DNA from: Candidatus Lachnoclostridium avicola
Lineage (GTDB): Bacteria > Bacillota > Clostridia > Lachnospirales > Lachnospiraceae
Reading direction: 5' to 3'
DNA length: 64,000 bases
Assembly (NCBI GenBank): GCA_019114465.1
Contig: DXFM01000022.1
Location: 54,643 to 118,642, forward strand
Position numbers and translations under genes: made by a program. This document shows positions 17,173-24,657 of this stretch, in pieces. Under the pieces are notes generated by a model. It made no database searches. It was not told the DNA's origin and saw only the letters and a list, made by a program, of their open reading frames with translations. Numbering within the stretch: the first letter of the stretch is position 1; every line of letters starts with the position of its first letter.

Positions 17173-17674
17173 TCTGGATCTGAAAAAATGCACTTCCTGC
17201 GGGGCCTGTGCCATCGCCTGCATGGATCAGAATGACATTGACGTGGAACAGGGCATCCGCCCGTTCCGGACGGTGTTTGACTGGGAAAACCGGGAGAAAG
17301 ATTCTCCGAAGTTTGTCCACATTTCCATTGCCTGCATGCACTGCGAGGATGCCCCCTGCGTGACGGCCTGCCCCAGCGCCTGCATTTCCAAGGACCGGGA
17401 GACCAATCTGACCATCTTTGACAATACCAACTGCATCGGATGCCACAGCTGCGCCATGGCCTGTCCCTTCGGCATTCCTTCTTTTAATGAGGAGGGGAAA
17501 ATGCAGAAATGCGACGGCTGTGTGGTGAGGATCCAGAACGGCTTGGAGCCGGCCTGCGTCCGCGCCTGTCCGGTGGGAGCTCTCCGCCTGGTGGACACCT
17601 CGGAAATCGAGGGGGAGGATAAAGAAACTTCTCTTCAGAAGCTGGGCCGCGAGATCGTGGAATTTCAGACCTGA
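17156..17674 (+). CDS. four-cluster ferredoxin-like electron transfer subunit
   Basis: 172 aa with 16 cysteines in four groups: CTSCGACAIAC, CMHCEDAPCVTAC, CIGCHSCAMAC and CDGC...CVRAC. This is the DmsB/HycB/FdhB pattern for four [4Fe-4S] clusters that wire the molybdenum subunit to its electron donor. It overlaps the preceding gene by 17 nt. No membrane anchor subunit follows; a terminator comes 20 nt later. Confidence 0.95.
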   Translation: MGLTLDLDLKKCTSCGACAIACMDQNDIDVEQGIRPFRTVFDWENREKDSPKFVHISIACMHCEDAPCVTACPSACISKDRETNLTIFDNTNCIGCHSCAMACPFGIPSFNEEGKMQKCDGCVVRIQNGLEPACVRACPVGALRLVDTSEIEGEDKETSLQKLGREIVEFQT

Positions 17675-17694
17675 CCATCGGAAAAAGAAAATAC

Positions 17695-17732
17695 GCGGGT
17701 GTCAAGAAAAAATGCTTGACACCCGCTTTTTT
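17695..17732 (+). terminator. intrinsic terminator of the molybdoenzyme operon
   Basis: Perfect 12-bp stem GCGGGTGTCAAG / CTTGACACCCGC with an 8-nt loop and six T. Its 3' arm contains the -35 box of the next promoter. Confidence 0.92.
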
Positions 17733-17744
17733 ATCGTGTATGAT
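17716..17744 (+). promoter_or_regulatory. sigma-A promoter of ylxM-ffh
   Basis: TTGACA (17716-17721), 17-nt spacer, TATGAT (17739-17744). The -35 box lies within the terminator stem of the upstream operon. Transcription should begin near 17751, only about 10 nt before the ylxM ATG. Confidence 0.8.
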
Positions 17745-17760
17745 AGCACAGGTGATTGAA

Positions 17761-18105
17761 ATGGAAAAAATCGTCCAGCAGACGCTGCTCTATGATTTTT
17801 ACGGCGAACTTCTCAATGAGCATCAGAAGCAGATCTATGAAGACGCGGTGTTCAACGACTTATCCCTCAGCGAGATCGCCAGGGAGGCGGGGATCAGCCG
17901 CCAGGGAGTCCATGACCTGATCAAACGGTGCGACCGGATCCTGGAAGGTTATGAGGAGAAGCTGGGACTGATCAGAAAATTTCAGCAGACCAAGGAGAAG
18001 GTGGAGGAGATCCACCGGCTCACCAAAGAGTTTTCCGAGACGGGAGACGGGAAGCTGATTGAGCGGATCGGACAGATTTCCACGGAGATTCTGGAGCTGG
18101 GCTGA
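17761..18105 (+). CDS. ylxM: YlxM family putative DNA-binding protein, SRP-associated
   Basis: 114 aa of the UPF0122/YlxM family. A sigma-factor-like helix-turn-helix covers about residues 35-60 (SLSEIAREAGISRQGVHDLI). The gene almost always precedes ffh in Firmicutes, as here (20 nt before it), and in Streptococcus YlxM has been linked to SRP function. ATG 17761 is chosen because it lies just after the mapped promoter; upstream in-frame codons would be outside the transcript. The leader is only about 10 nt and has just a GGTG as possible ribosome-binding site. Confidence 0.92.
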   Translation: MEKIVQQTLLYDFYGELLNEHQKQIYEDAVFNDLSLSEIAREAGISRQGVHDLIKRCDRILEGYEEKLGLIRKFQQTKEKVEEIHRLTKEFSETGDGKLIERIGQISTEILELG

Positions 18106-18125
18106 TAGGCCCACAGGAGGATTGA

Positions 18126-19493
18126 ATGGCTTTTGAGAGCTTAACAGACAAACTGCAGAATGTGTTTAAAAACCTGCGGGGCAAGGGACGGCTGTCCGAG
18201 GCCGATGTGAAGGCCGCCCTGAAGGAAGTGAAGATGGCCCTTCTGGAAGCGGACGTCAGCTTCAAGGTTGTAAAACAGTTTATAAGTTCTGTGCAGGAAC
18301 GGGCGGTGGGCCAGGATGTGCTTGGCAGCCTTTCTCCGGCGCAGATGGTCATAAAGATTGTAAATGAAGAGCTGGTAAAGCTCATGGGCTCCGAGACCAC
18401 GGAGATTGCCTTAAAGCCGGGCAATGAGATCACAGTGATCATGATGGCCGGCCTCCAGGGCGCAGGTAAGACCACCACCACCGCAAAGCTGGCGGGAAAG
18501 CTGAAGGCCAAGGGCAGAAAGCCTCTGCTGGCGGCCTGCGACGTGTACCGGCCGGCAGCCATTGATCAGTTAAAGATCAACGGGGAAAAGCAGGGAGTGC
18601 CCGTGTTCGCCATGGGAACCCAGCACAGCCCGGTGGACATCGCGAAAGCGGCGGTGGAGCATGCCAGAACAGGCGGATTTAACGTGGTGATCCTGGATAC
18701 GGCCGGACGGCTTCACATCGACGAGGAGATGATGGAGGAGCTTCAGGCCATCAAGCAGGCGGTCACAGTGGATCAGACGATCCTGGTGGTGGACGCCATG
18801 ACGGGCCAGGACGCGGTGAATGTGGCCAGCTCGTTCAATGAAAAAGTGGGGATCGACGGCGTGATCCTGACAAAAATGGACGGAGACACCAGAGGCGGTG
18901 CGGCCCTTTCGGTCCGCCAGGTGACGGGACGCCCCATCCTGTATGTAGGTATGGGCGAGAAGCTCTCCGATCTGGAACAGTTTTATCCCGACCGGATGGC
19001 GTCCAGGATTCTGGGAATGGGCGATATCCTCTCCCTCATTGAGAAAGCGGAGGCGGAGATCGACCAGGAGAAGGCCAAGGAGCTGGGCCAGAAGTTAAAG
19101 AAAGCGGAGTTTGACTACAACGACTTCTTAGAGCAGATGCGCCAGGTCAAGAAGATGGGCGGCATGAGCAGCATTCTGGGAATGATGCCCGGCATGTCTC
19201 AGTTAAAGGACGTGGACATCGACGAGAAGGCCATGGACCGGGTGGAAGCCATCATCCTCTCCATGACGCCGAAGGAGCGCTCCAACCCCGGGATTTTAAA
19301 TCTCTCCCGGAAACAGCGCATTGCGAAGGGAGCGGGAGTTCCCATCAGCGAGGTCAACCGCATTGTCAAACAGTTTGACCAGATGAAGAAAATGATGAAG
19401 CAGCTTCCCGGCCTCATGGGCGGCGGAGGCAGAAGAAAAGGCTTCGGAGGCCTGGGAGGCCTCATGGGCGGAAAGCTCAAGATGCCGTTCTGA
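18126..19493 (+). CDS. ffh: signal recognition particle protein Ffh
   Basis: 455-aa SRP54 GTPase that binds signal sequences of nascent membrane proteins together with SRP RNA. N domain 1-90; P-loop GLQGAGKTTTTAKL near 109; DTAGRLH near 191; TKMDGDTRGGAAL near 253. The M domain begins around 300 and ends in a Met/Gly-rich tail (KKMMKQLPGLMGGGG) that holds signal peptides. AGGAGG lies 6 nt before the ATG. It pairs with FtsY at 4596. Confidence 0.98.
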   Translation: MAFESLTDKLQNVFKNLRGKGRLSEADVKAALKEVKMALLEADVSFKVVKQFISSVQERAVGQDVLGSLSPAQMVIKIVNEELVKLMGSETTEIALKPGNEITVIMMAGLQGAGKTTTTAKLAGKLKAKGRKPLLAACDVYRPAAIDQLKINGEKQGVPVFAMGTQHSPVDIAKAAVEHARTGGFNVVILDTAGRLHIDEEMMEELQAIKQAVTVDQTILVVDAMTGQDAVNVASSFNEKVGIDGVILTKMDGDTRGGAALSVRQVTGRPILYVGMGEKLSDLEQFYPDRMASRILGMGDILSLIEKAEAEIDQEKAKELGQKLKKAEFDYNDFLEQMRQVKKMGGMSSILGMMPGMSQLKDVDIDEKAMDRVEAIILSMTPKERSNPGILNLSRKQRIAKGAGVPISEVNRIVKQFDQMKKMMKQLPGLMGGGGRRKGFGGLGGLMGGKLKMPF

Positions 19494-19568
19494 CGGACGG
19501 CGGCAGGAGATAGCAAGGCGGCTTTGGCTGCGTTGTTAATAGATAGAATTTACGAGGAGGTGAAAAAC

Positions 19569-19811
19569 ATGGCAGTAAAGATGAGACTGAGAAGAATGGG
19601 TCAGAAGAAGGCTCCTTTCTATAGAATCGTAGTTGCAGATTCCCGTTCTCCGAGAGATGGAAGATTCATCGAGGAGGTAGGATACTATGATCCCACCGTA
19701 GATCCGAGCGTGATCAAGTTCAACGAGGAGGCAGCTAAGAAATGGCTTGCAACAGGCGCACAGCCCACAGAGACTGTAGGTAAGCTGTTAAAGATTGCTG
19801 GTATCCAGTAA
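19569..19811 (+). CDS. rpsP: 30S ribosomal protein S16
   Basis: 80 aa, normal length. The N-terminus [20 protein letters not shown] is diagnostic. Start ATG 19569 lies 7 nt after a full AGGAGGTG (19554-19561); the open frame upstream is leader. S16 is an early assembly protein of the 30S body. Followed closely by khpA, rimM and trmD, the standard Firmicute order. Confidence 0.98.
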   Translation: MAVKMRLRRMGQKKAPFYRIVVADSRSPRDGRFIEEVGYYDPTVDPSVIKFNEEAAKKWLATGAQPTETVGKLLKIAGIQ

Positions 19812-19847
19812 TTTTTCGCTACCAGGGTGCAGTACGAGGTGAACAGT

Positions 19848-20075
19848 ATGAAAGAATTAGTGGAAGTAATTGCAAAAGCGCTGGTGGACCATCCCGATGA
19901 GGTTGTGGTTACGGAGACCGCGAAGGAGGACGCGACCGTCATTGAACTGAAGGTGGCGGAGTCCGACATGGGCAAGGTAATCGGCAAGCAGGGAAGGATC
20001 GCCAAAGCCATTCGTTCTGTTGTAAAAGCAGCCGCTTCAAAAGAAGAAAAGAAAGTTATTGTGGATATTCAGTAG
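19848..20075 (+). CDS. khpA: KH-domain RNA-binding protein KhpA (YlqC)
   Basis: 75 aa comprising one KH domain with the GxxG loop in GKVIGKQGRIAKAI. KhpA acts as a small RNA chaperone, often with KhpB, and influences cell division in streptococci. ATG 19848 follows GAGGTG with 6-nt spacing, better than the GTG at 19827. Lies between rpsP and rimM as usual. Confidence 0.95.
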   Translation: MKELVEVIAKALVDHPDEVVVTETAKEDATVIELKVAESDMGKVIGKQGRIAKAIRSVVKAAASKEEKKVIVDIQ

Positions 20076-20082
20076 CTTTAGG

Positions 20083-20111
20083 ACCGCCTGACACCTGGAA
20101 GGCGGTTTTTC
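20083..20111 (+). terminator. terminator after khpA
   Basis: ACCGCCT (20083-20089) pairs with AGGCGGT (20100-20106), followed by a run of five T. It splits the rpsP-khpA pair from rimM-trmD, or attenuates read-through to them; no clear new promoter is seen before rimM. Confidence 0.75.
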
Positions 20112-20139
20112 TTTACATGAAAAAAAGGAGACCGTACAG

Positions 20140-20652
20140 ATGGAAGATATGCTGCGGGTGGGCGTGATCAGCTCCACCCACGGAGTCCGGGGCGAGGTCA
20201 AGGTATTTCCCACCACCGATGATCCGGCCCGCTTTGAGGATTTGGAAACAGTATTTCTGGACACCGGAAGGGAAAAACTGAAGCTGGAGATTTCCGGCGT
20301 GAAGTTTTTCAAGAACATGGTGATCCTGAAATTTAAAGGATATGACAATATTAACGACATTGAAAAGTACCGGGGAAAGGATCTCTGGATCACCAGGGAC
20401 CAGGCCGTTCCTCTGGGGGAAGATGAAAACTTTGTGGCGGATTTGATCGGCCTGTCTGTGGTCACCGATCAGGGCGAGACTCTGGGCGTCATGAAGGACG
20501 TGATGTTCACCGGGGCCAACGATGTGTACGTGGTGGAACGGGAGAATGGAAAAGAGCTTCTCCTTCCGGCCATCAAGGACTGCATTCTGGATGTGGACCT
20601 GGAAGAAGGCGTGATGACCGTCCATGTGCTGGACGGCCTGCTGGATCTGTAG
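20140..20652 (+). CDS. rimM: ribosome maturation factor RimM
   Basis: 170 aa. N-terminal RimM barrel (RVGVISSTHGVRGEVKVFP) and C-terminal PRC barrel (LIGLSVVTDQGETLG, VYVVERENGKELLLPAIKD). RimM binds S19 and aids 30S head maturation. Starts 5-10 nt after AAAAAGGAG. The next gene, trmD, begins 16 nt after its stop; rimM-trmD pairing is near universal. Confidence 0.97.
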   Translation: MEDMLRVGVISSTHGVRGEVKVFPTTDDPARFEDLETVFLDTGREKLKLEISGVKFFKNMVILKFKGYDNINDIEKYRGKDLWITRDQAVPLGEDENFVADLIGLSVVTDQGETLGVMKDVMFTGANDVYVVERENGKELLLPAIKDCILDVDLEEGVMTVHVLDGLLDL

Positions 20653-20668
20653 GAAAGGGGAGGCCGTT

Positions 20669-21937
20669 ATGAATTATCACATTCTCACCCTGTTTCCCGA
20701 GATGGTGCTGGACGGATTAAACACCAGCATCATCGGCAGAGCCGCGGCCGCCGGCAAGATTTCCATTGAGGCGGTGAACATCCGGGACTATACAAAGGAA
20801 AAACACGGCCACGTGGACGACGCCCCCTACGGCGGCGGCGCCGGCATGGTGATGCAGGCCGCCCCGGTCTGCGACGCCTATGAGGCCCTGTGCGGGCGGC
20901 TGGGGAAGCGGCCCAGGGTCCTTTACATGACGCCCCAGGGCCAGGTGTTCAACCAGAAGATCGCCGAGGAGCTGGCAAAGGAGGAGGATCTGGTCTTTCT
21001 CTGCGGCCACTATGAGGGAATCGACGAGCGGGCTCTGGAGCTGATCGTGACGGACTATCTCTCCGTGGGGGATTACGTTCTCACCGGCGGGGAGCTTCCG
21101 GCCATGGTGATGATCGACTGCATTTCCAGGCTGGTGCCGGGAGTGTTAAACAACGACGCGTCGGCGGAGGAGGAGTCCTTCCACGACAATCTGCTGGAGT
21201 ATCCCCAGTACACCCGTCCGGAGGAATACCGGGGTATGAAGGTGCCGGAGGTGCTTCTCTCCGGCCACCACAAGAAAATCTATGAGTGGCGGCGGCAGCA
21301 GTCCATCATCCGGACCCTGGAGAGACGGCCGGACCTGCTGGCGGAGGCCAACCTGGATAAGAAAGAGAAGAAATTTCTGGAAGAGCTGATGAGAAAAAAG
21401 GCAGAGGAAGAAGGGGCGATCCGCAGGGCGGAGCCGGAGGATCTGGATCCGGTGGCGGAGGGCTATCGGGAACTCCTCCTTCACGAGGAGGAGCACGGCG
21501 CTTACACCGCCTGGAAACTGGGGGTTTATCCCACCAGGGAGACGGCGGCAAAGGCCCAGGAGAGAGGAACCCTGTATGTGCTGGAGCAGGGCGGGGAAAT
21601 CTGCGCCAGCGTGGTGGCAGATCACGTCCAGGCGGAGGAATACAGCCAGGTGGACTGGAAGTATTCCGCAGAGCCGGATCAGATCCTGGTGCTTCATCTG
21701 CTCTGCGTGAGACCCTCAAAGGCCGGCTGCGGCATTGGCAGGAAGATGGTGCAGTTTGTCCTGGATGAGGCGAAGAGGACCGGCTGTCTGGCCGTCCGCC
21801 TGGACACCGGCGCCCAGAACCTGCCGGCGGCGGAGCTTTACCGGAAGATGGGCTTTGAGTTGGCGGGAACCGGCTCCATGGCCATCGGCGGGGAGATCGC
21901 CCATGAGGGGCATCTGTTTTTTGAGAGAAAAGTGTGA
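20669..21937 (+). CDS. trmD: TrmD tRNA (guanine-N1)-methyltransferase fused to a GNAT acetyltransferase domain
   Basis: 422 aa, far longer than usual TrmD (about 240-250). Residues 1 to about 245 are a complete TrmD: LFPEM, YGGGAGMVMQ, GHYEGIDER in the trefoil knot, LTGGELPAM, LEYPQYTRP and LLSGHHKKIYEWR; it methylates G37 of tRNAs. From about 252 to the end is a GNAT domain (LHLLCVRPSKAGCGIGRKMVQFVLDEA, then AAELYRKMGF), with the acetyl-CoA loop GCGIGRK. Frame is continuous, codon use similar, so it is a real fusion rather than a misread stop. The acetyl acceptor is unknown. Start ATG 20669 follows AAAGGGGAGG. Confidence 0.93.
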   Translation: MNYHILTLFPEMVLDGLNTSIIGRAAAAGKISIEAVNIRDYTKEKHGHVDDAPYGGGAGMVMQAAPVCDAYEALCGRLGKRPRVLYMTPQGQVFNQKIAEELAKEEDLVFLCGHYEGIDERALELIVTDYLSVGDYVLTGGELPAMVMIDCISRLVPGVLNNDASAEEESFHDNLLEYPQYTRPEEYRGMKVPEVLLSGHHKKIYEWRRQQSIIRTLERRPDLLAEANLDKKEKKFLEELMRKKAEEEGAIRRAEPEDLDPVAEGYRELLLHEEEHGAYTAWKLGVYPTRETAAKAQERGTLYVLEQGGEICASVVADHVQAEEYSQVDWKYSAEPDQILVLHLLCVRPSKAGCGIGRKMVQFVLDEAKRTGCLAVRLDTGAQNLPAAELYRKMGFELAGTGSMAIGGEIAHEGHLFFERKV

Positions 21938-21956
21938 AAAATCTGAAAGAAGTGTA

Positions 21957-21986
21957 AAAAAGAGGACTGCGCCGGCAGTCCTCTTT
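21957..21986 (+). terminator. terminator after trmD
   Basis: AGAGGACTGC / GCAGTCCTCT, 10-bp stem with a 4-nt loop, preceded by an A-run and followed by TTTC. The weak T-run and the A-rich 5' side suggest it might also stop transcripts from the opposite strand. Repeat copy A begins 5 nt later. Confidence 0.85.
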
Positions 21987-21990
21987 CGAT

Positions 21991-22129
21991 TTTGCGCGAC
22001 ACGCCCGGCAAGCGGCCGCCATGCTTGCATGGGAGGACATTTGCCGGGCAACGGACAGCGAACAGCTCTGCTGTGAGCTTTCCGCGGTATCGCGAATCGG
22101 ATAGGGGAAGGGACTTTCCCTATCCGATT
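21991..22129 (+). repeat. dispersed structured intergenic repeat, copy A
   Basis: 139-nt element also present at 47162 and 57288. Parts in order: a TTGCGCGAC end that pairs with GTATCGCGAA (22087-22096); GCCCGGCAA (22003-22011) pairing with TTGCCGGGC (22041-22049) around an inner CCATGC/GCATGG hairpin; an AGCTC/GAGCT hairpin; and a 15-bp terminal stem ATCGGATAGGGGAAG / CTTTCCCTATCCGAT with a 3-nt loop. It fills the space between the convergent trmD and aldo/keto reductase genes, ending at the reductase stop codon, where the terminal hairpin may end both transcripts. Confidence 0.88.
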
Positions 22130-23251
22130 TTACTCTTCCAGCTTCTCCGCCGCCTCTTTCATCAGCTCAATAATGGGCAGGTGCTGGGGACATACGCCCT
22201 CACACTGACCGCAGCCGATGCAGCCGCTGGCTTTTCCGCTGTCAGTGACCAGATTGCGGTAGAAGAGGATGGGGCGGCGGTCCTTCGGATAGAGGCGGGA
22301 GGTGTTGATGGCTTTGATCACATCCGGAATGGAGATGCCGGCGGGGCAGCCGTCACAGCAGTAGCGGCAGGAAGTGCAGGCTACCAGGGGCATGTCCTGC
22401 ATCTTTTTAACCACGGCGTCGATGATCTGCCGCTCCCGCTCCGTGAGGGGATGGAAGTTCCGGAAGGTATTTAAGTTGTCCTTCATCTGTTCCTCAGAGG
22501 ACATGCCGCTTAAAATGGTGGCGACGCCGTCCAGAGAGCCCACAAACCGCAGGGCCCAGGAAGCGGTGGAAGCGTCCGGCTCTTCCGCCTTAAACATCTG
22601 CTCCAGCTCCGGCTGCAGATTGGCCAGAGTGCCGCCTTTCACCGGTTCCATGACGATGATGGGGATGTTTCTGCGGTGGAGAATCTCGTAGAGACGTCCC
22701 GACTGGACCAGAGGATTGTTCCAGTCTGCGTAGTTTAACTGAATCTGTACAAATTCAATCTCCGGCTGTTCATCCAGGATCCGCTCCAGAAGCTCCGGGG
22801 TGCCGTGGAAGGAGAAGCCGAAATGACGGATTTTTCCTTCTTTTTTCTTCTCCGCGCCCCAGCGGTAGCAGCCATATTCTTTATAGAGATTGTATTTGCT
22901 GCCGTCCTCAATGCTGTGGAGCAGATAGAAATCAAAATAATCCACCCCGCACTTATCCAGCTGTTCCTGAAAAATCCGGTCCTTGTCCTCCGGTCCCTTC
23001 ATGGCCCAGACCGGCAGCTTGGTGGCCAGATAAAAAGAGTCTCTGGGGTGGCGTTTCACCAGGGCCTCTTTGATGGCTGTCTCTGATTTTCCGCCGTGAT
23101 AGACATAGGCAGTGTCAAAATAGTGAAAGCCGCTCTCCAGGTAGGTGTCCACCATCTCTTTCAGCTGCTCCATGTCGATCTCCCCGTCCTTCTGGGGCAG
23201 GCGCATGAGACCGAAGCCCAGTTTCGGCATAGTTTTGATGTCAATGCTCAT
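22130..23251 (-). CDS. aldo/keto reductase with C-terminal 4Fe-4S domain
   Basis: 373 aa. Residues 1 to about 280 are an aldo/keto reductase barrel: LGFGLMRLP, FDTAYVYHGGKSE (catalytic Asp/Tyr region), KLPVWAM, and VMEPVKGG. From about 291 there is an iron-sulfur region with CTSCRYCCDGCP and CIGCGQCEGVCPQ, as in clostridial ferredoxin-linked members of this family. Likely reduces a carbonyl using NAD(P)H and/or ferredoxin; substrate unknown. A GGAGGAAG precedes its ATG. Its 3' end abuts repeat copy A. Confidence 0.93.
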   Translation of the reverse strand: MSIDIKTMPKLGFGLMRLPQKDGEIDMEQLKEMVDTYLESGFHYFDTAYVYHGGKSETAIKEALVKRHPRDSFYLATKLPVWAMKGPEDKDRIFQEQLDKCGVDYFDFYLLHSIEDGSKYNLYKEYGCYRWGAEKKKEGKIRHFGFSFHGTPELLERILDEQPEIEFVQIQLNYADWNNPLVQSGRLYEILHRRNIPIIVMEPVKGGTLANLQPELEQMFKAEEPDASTASWALRFVGSLDGVATILSGMSSEEQMKDNLNTFRNFHPLTERERQIIDAVVKKMQDMPLVACTSCRYCCDGCPAGISIPDVIKAINTSRLYPKDRRPILFYRNLVTDSGKASGCIGCGQCEGVCPQHLPIIELMKEAAEKLEE

Positions 23252-23352
23252 ACTTCTTCCTCCTGACTTTGCTTTGTTGTGAAACCTTATAAGTGATAAT
23301 AATAGTATATCATAGATTTTTTGGAATTTCTTCCCTGAATTTTCTGAATTGG

Positions 23353-23382
23353 GTGGCAGCCTCTGCCCATGGGCGGTATAAT
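23353..23382 (+). promoter_or_regulatory. promoter of the YcxB-like membrane protein gene
   Basis: TATAAT at 23377-23382 with GTGGCA (4 of 6 matches to the -35 consensus) 18 nt upstream at 23353-23358. It lies in the 161-nt divergent region between the aldo/keto reductase and the plus-strand gene. I could not identify a good promoter for the minus-strand gene here. Confidence 0.5.
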
Positions 23383-23412
23383 GAGCCTATGAAGGAGAAG
23401 GGGGAATGAAAA

Positions 23413-24522
23413 ATGCCGGTATACCGTATTCCATGGAAGAAAAATCTTCGTCTTCAACACCAGCTGTACATGAAACGATGGGATCTGTACGAGAAACCTC
23501 AGCGGAAAAAGAAGTCGGTGATTAAGAGACTTCTGATGACCATTTATCTGCTGATCCTGTTTTTTGTGACCGCCGGTGTGATGCCGCCGGAGGGGGACGG
23601 CATCCTGCGGCTGATGGTGCTGTTCATTGCACTGTGGGTTTTTTACAATTTTGACAGACTGAGACACAGCGCGGGAATCTGGCTGGCGCTGCTTTTGTCC
23701 GTTCCTGCGGGCTGGTTTCGGAAGTCAGAGGAACCGGAAGAGGAAATCTGTTTTTTTGAGGACCGGTTTGAGGTCCGTTCCCCGGAATCCGGACAGACCT
23801 ATTCCTATGCCCGGCTTACCAGGCTGGAAGAAAGCCCGGCGGCGTACTTCCTCTTTCTGGACAACAGAGGCGGCGGCATCTATCTGGCAAAAAATGAAAT
23901 CAGGGAAGAGGACCGGCCGGGCTTCCGGGAATTTCTGGAGACAAGGATGGGAAAGGAATGGAAGCCGGCGGATAATCCGGAAAAAGCAGCTATGGGGGAG
24001 ATCCGGTTTGCAGTCTGTCAGCCCAGAGATGATGAGTGGTACTGGGAAGCGGCGAAAATGGTGGCGAAAGGCCGGCATTCCGCGAAACTGCTGGGATGGG
24101 AACTGGCGGCAGCGGCGGCGATTGGGGCGGCCCTGTACTTTATCAGAGGAGATTTTTTGTTTTCTTTGATTTACGGCGGCATGGTGGCGGCGCTCTGCGC
24201 CGCTTTGTATCTGGTTCAGGGAACGCCTCCGTTTACCAGGCGGAGAGAGGAGACGGCGGAAGGAGAGCTTAGAAAAAAGGACTCAGAGGGCCGCAGAGGG
24301 CCGGTGCAGCTGTTTTTCCGGGAGGAGGCGGTTTCAGACGGACGGGAGGACAGCATTCCCCTGCCCTACCGGTCTGTGCTGGGATATTCCAGGGAAGGGG
24401 ACTGGTTCCGATTGAATCTGAAAGGCCAGTTTCTGCTGTTTTCCGCCCGGAATCTGACCGAGGGTTCTCCGGAAGCCTTTGAATCCTTCCTGAAAGAAAA
24501 GCTGTCTGGGAAAAACGGCTGA
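23413..24522 (+). CDS. membrane protein with two YcxB-like domains
   Basis: 369 aa of unknown function. Two modules in tandem, each with a pair of membrane helices followed by a soluble beta-rich domain. First: helices about 37-90, then EEEICFFEDRFEVRSPESG ... REFLETRMGKEW. Second: helices about 225-275, then PVQLFFREEAVSDG ... FESFLKEKLSG. The soluble parts resemble the YcxB-like C-terminal domain (a PH-like fold). The N-terminus is strongly basic. It stands alone between divergent and terminated neighbours. The internal duplication suggests gene fusion of two family members. Confidence 0.75.
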   Translation: MPVYRIPWKKNLRLQHQLYMKRWDLYEKPQRKKKSVIKRLLMTIYLLILFFVTAGVMPPEGDGILRLMVLFIALWVFYNFDRLRHSAGIWLALLLSVPAGWFRKSEEPEEEICFFEDRFEVRSPESGQTYSYARLTRLEESPAAYFLFLDNRGGGIYLAKNEIREEDRPGFREFLETRMGKEWKPADNPEKAAMGEIRFAVCQPRDDEWYWEAAKMVAKGRHSAKLLGWELAAAAAIGAALYFIRGDFLFSLIYGGMVAALCAALYLVQGTPPFTRRREETAEGELRKKDSEGRRGPVQLFFREEAVSDGREDSIPLPYRSVLGYSREGDWFRLNLKGQFLLFSARNLTEGSPEAFESFLKEKLSGKNG

Positions 24523-24550
24523 AAATCACGGGAAAAACACATTTTTCCCC

Positions 24551-24657
24551 TTGCATTTTCTTCTCCGTTATGGTAAACTAGCCCGGTATGAAAAATAAGA
24601 GATGGTCCTCTGTTACGAAGTGTATTAAGAACATCGAATAGATTCAGGAGGTTCAAA
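24551..24657 (+). promoter_or_regulatory. rplS promoter and leader
   Basis: TTGCAT (24551-24556), 17 nt, TAAACT (24574-24579), giving a start near 24587 and a leader of about 70 nt with a small AGAG/CTCT hairpin and an AGGAGG before the ATG. Position and length fit the L19 leader motif reported upstream of rplS in Firmicutes, where L19 may control its own synthesis. I cannot confirm a match to that motif without a covariance model. Confidence 0.5.

Noticed and set aside
21991..22129. Repeat elements as CRISPR repeats or a toxin-antitoxin RNA
   Set aside because: Copies are single and 10-25 kb apart, with no spacer arrangement, no cas genes and no small conserved frame.
21991..22129. Repeat elements as group II intron ends or an IS fragment
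   Set aside because: No domain V-like hairpin, no boundary sequences typical of such introns, and no transposase remnant. I keep only the insertion-after-terminator resemblance.
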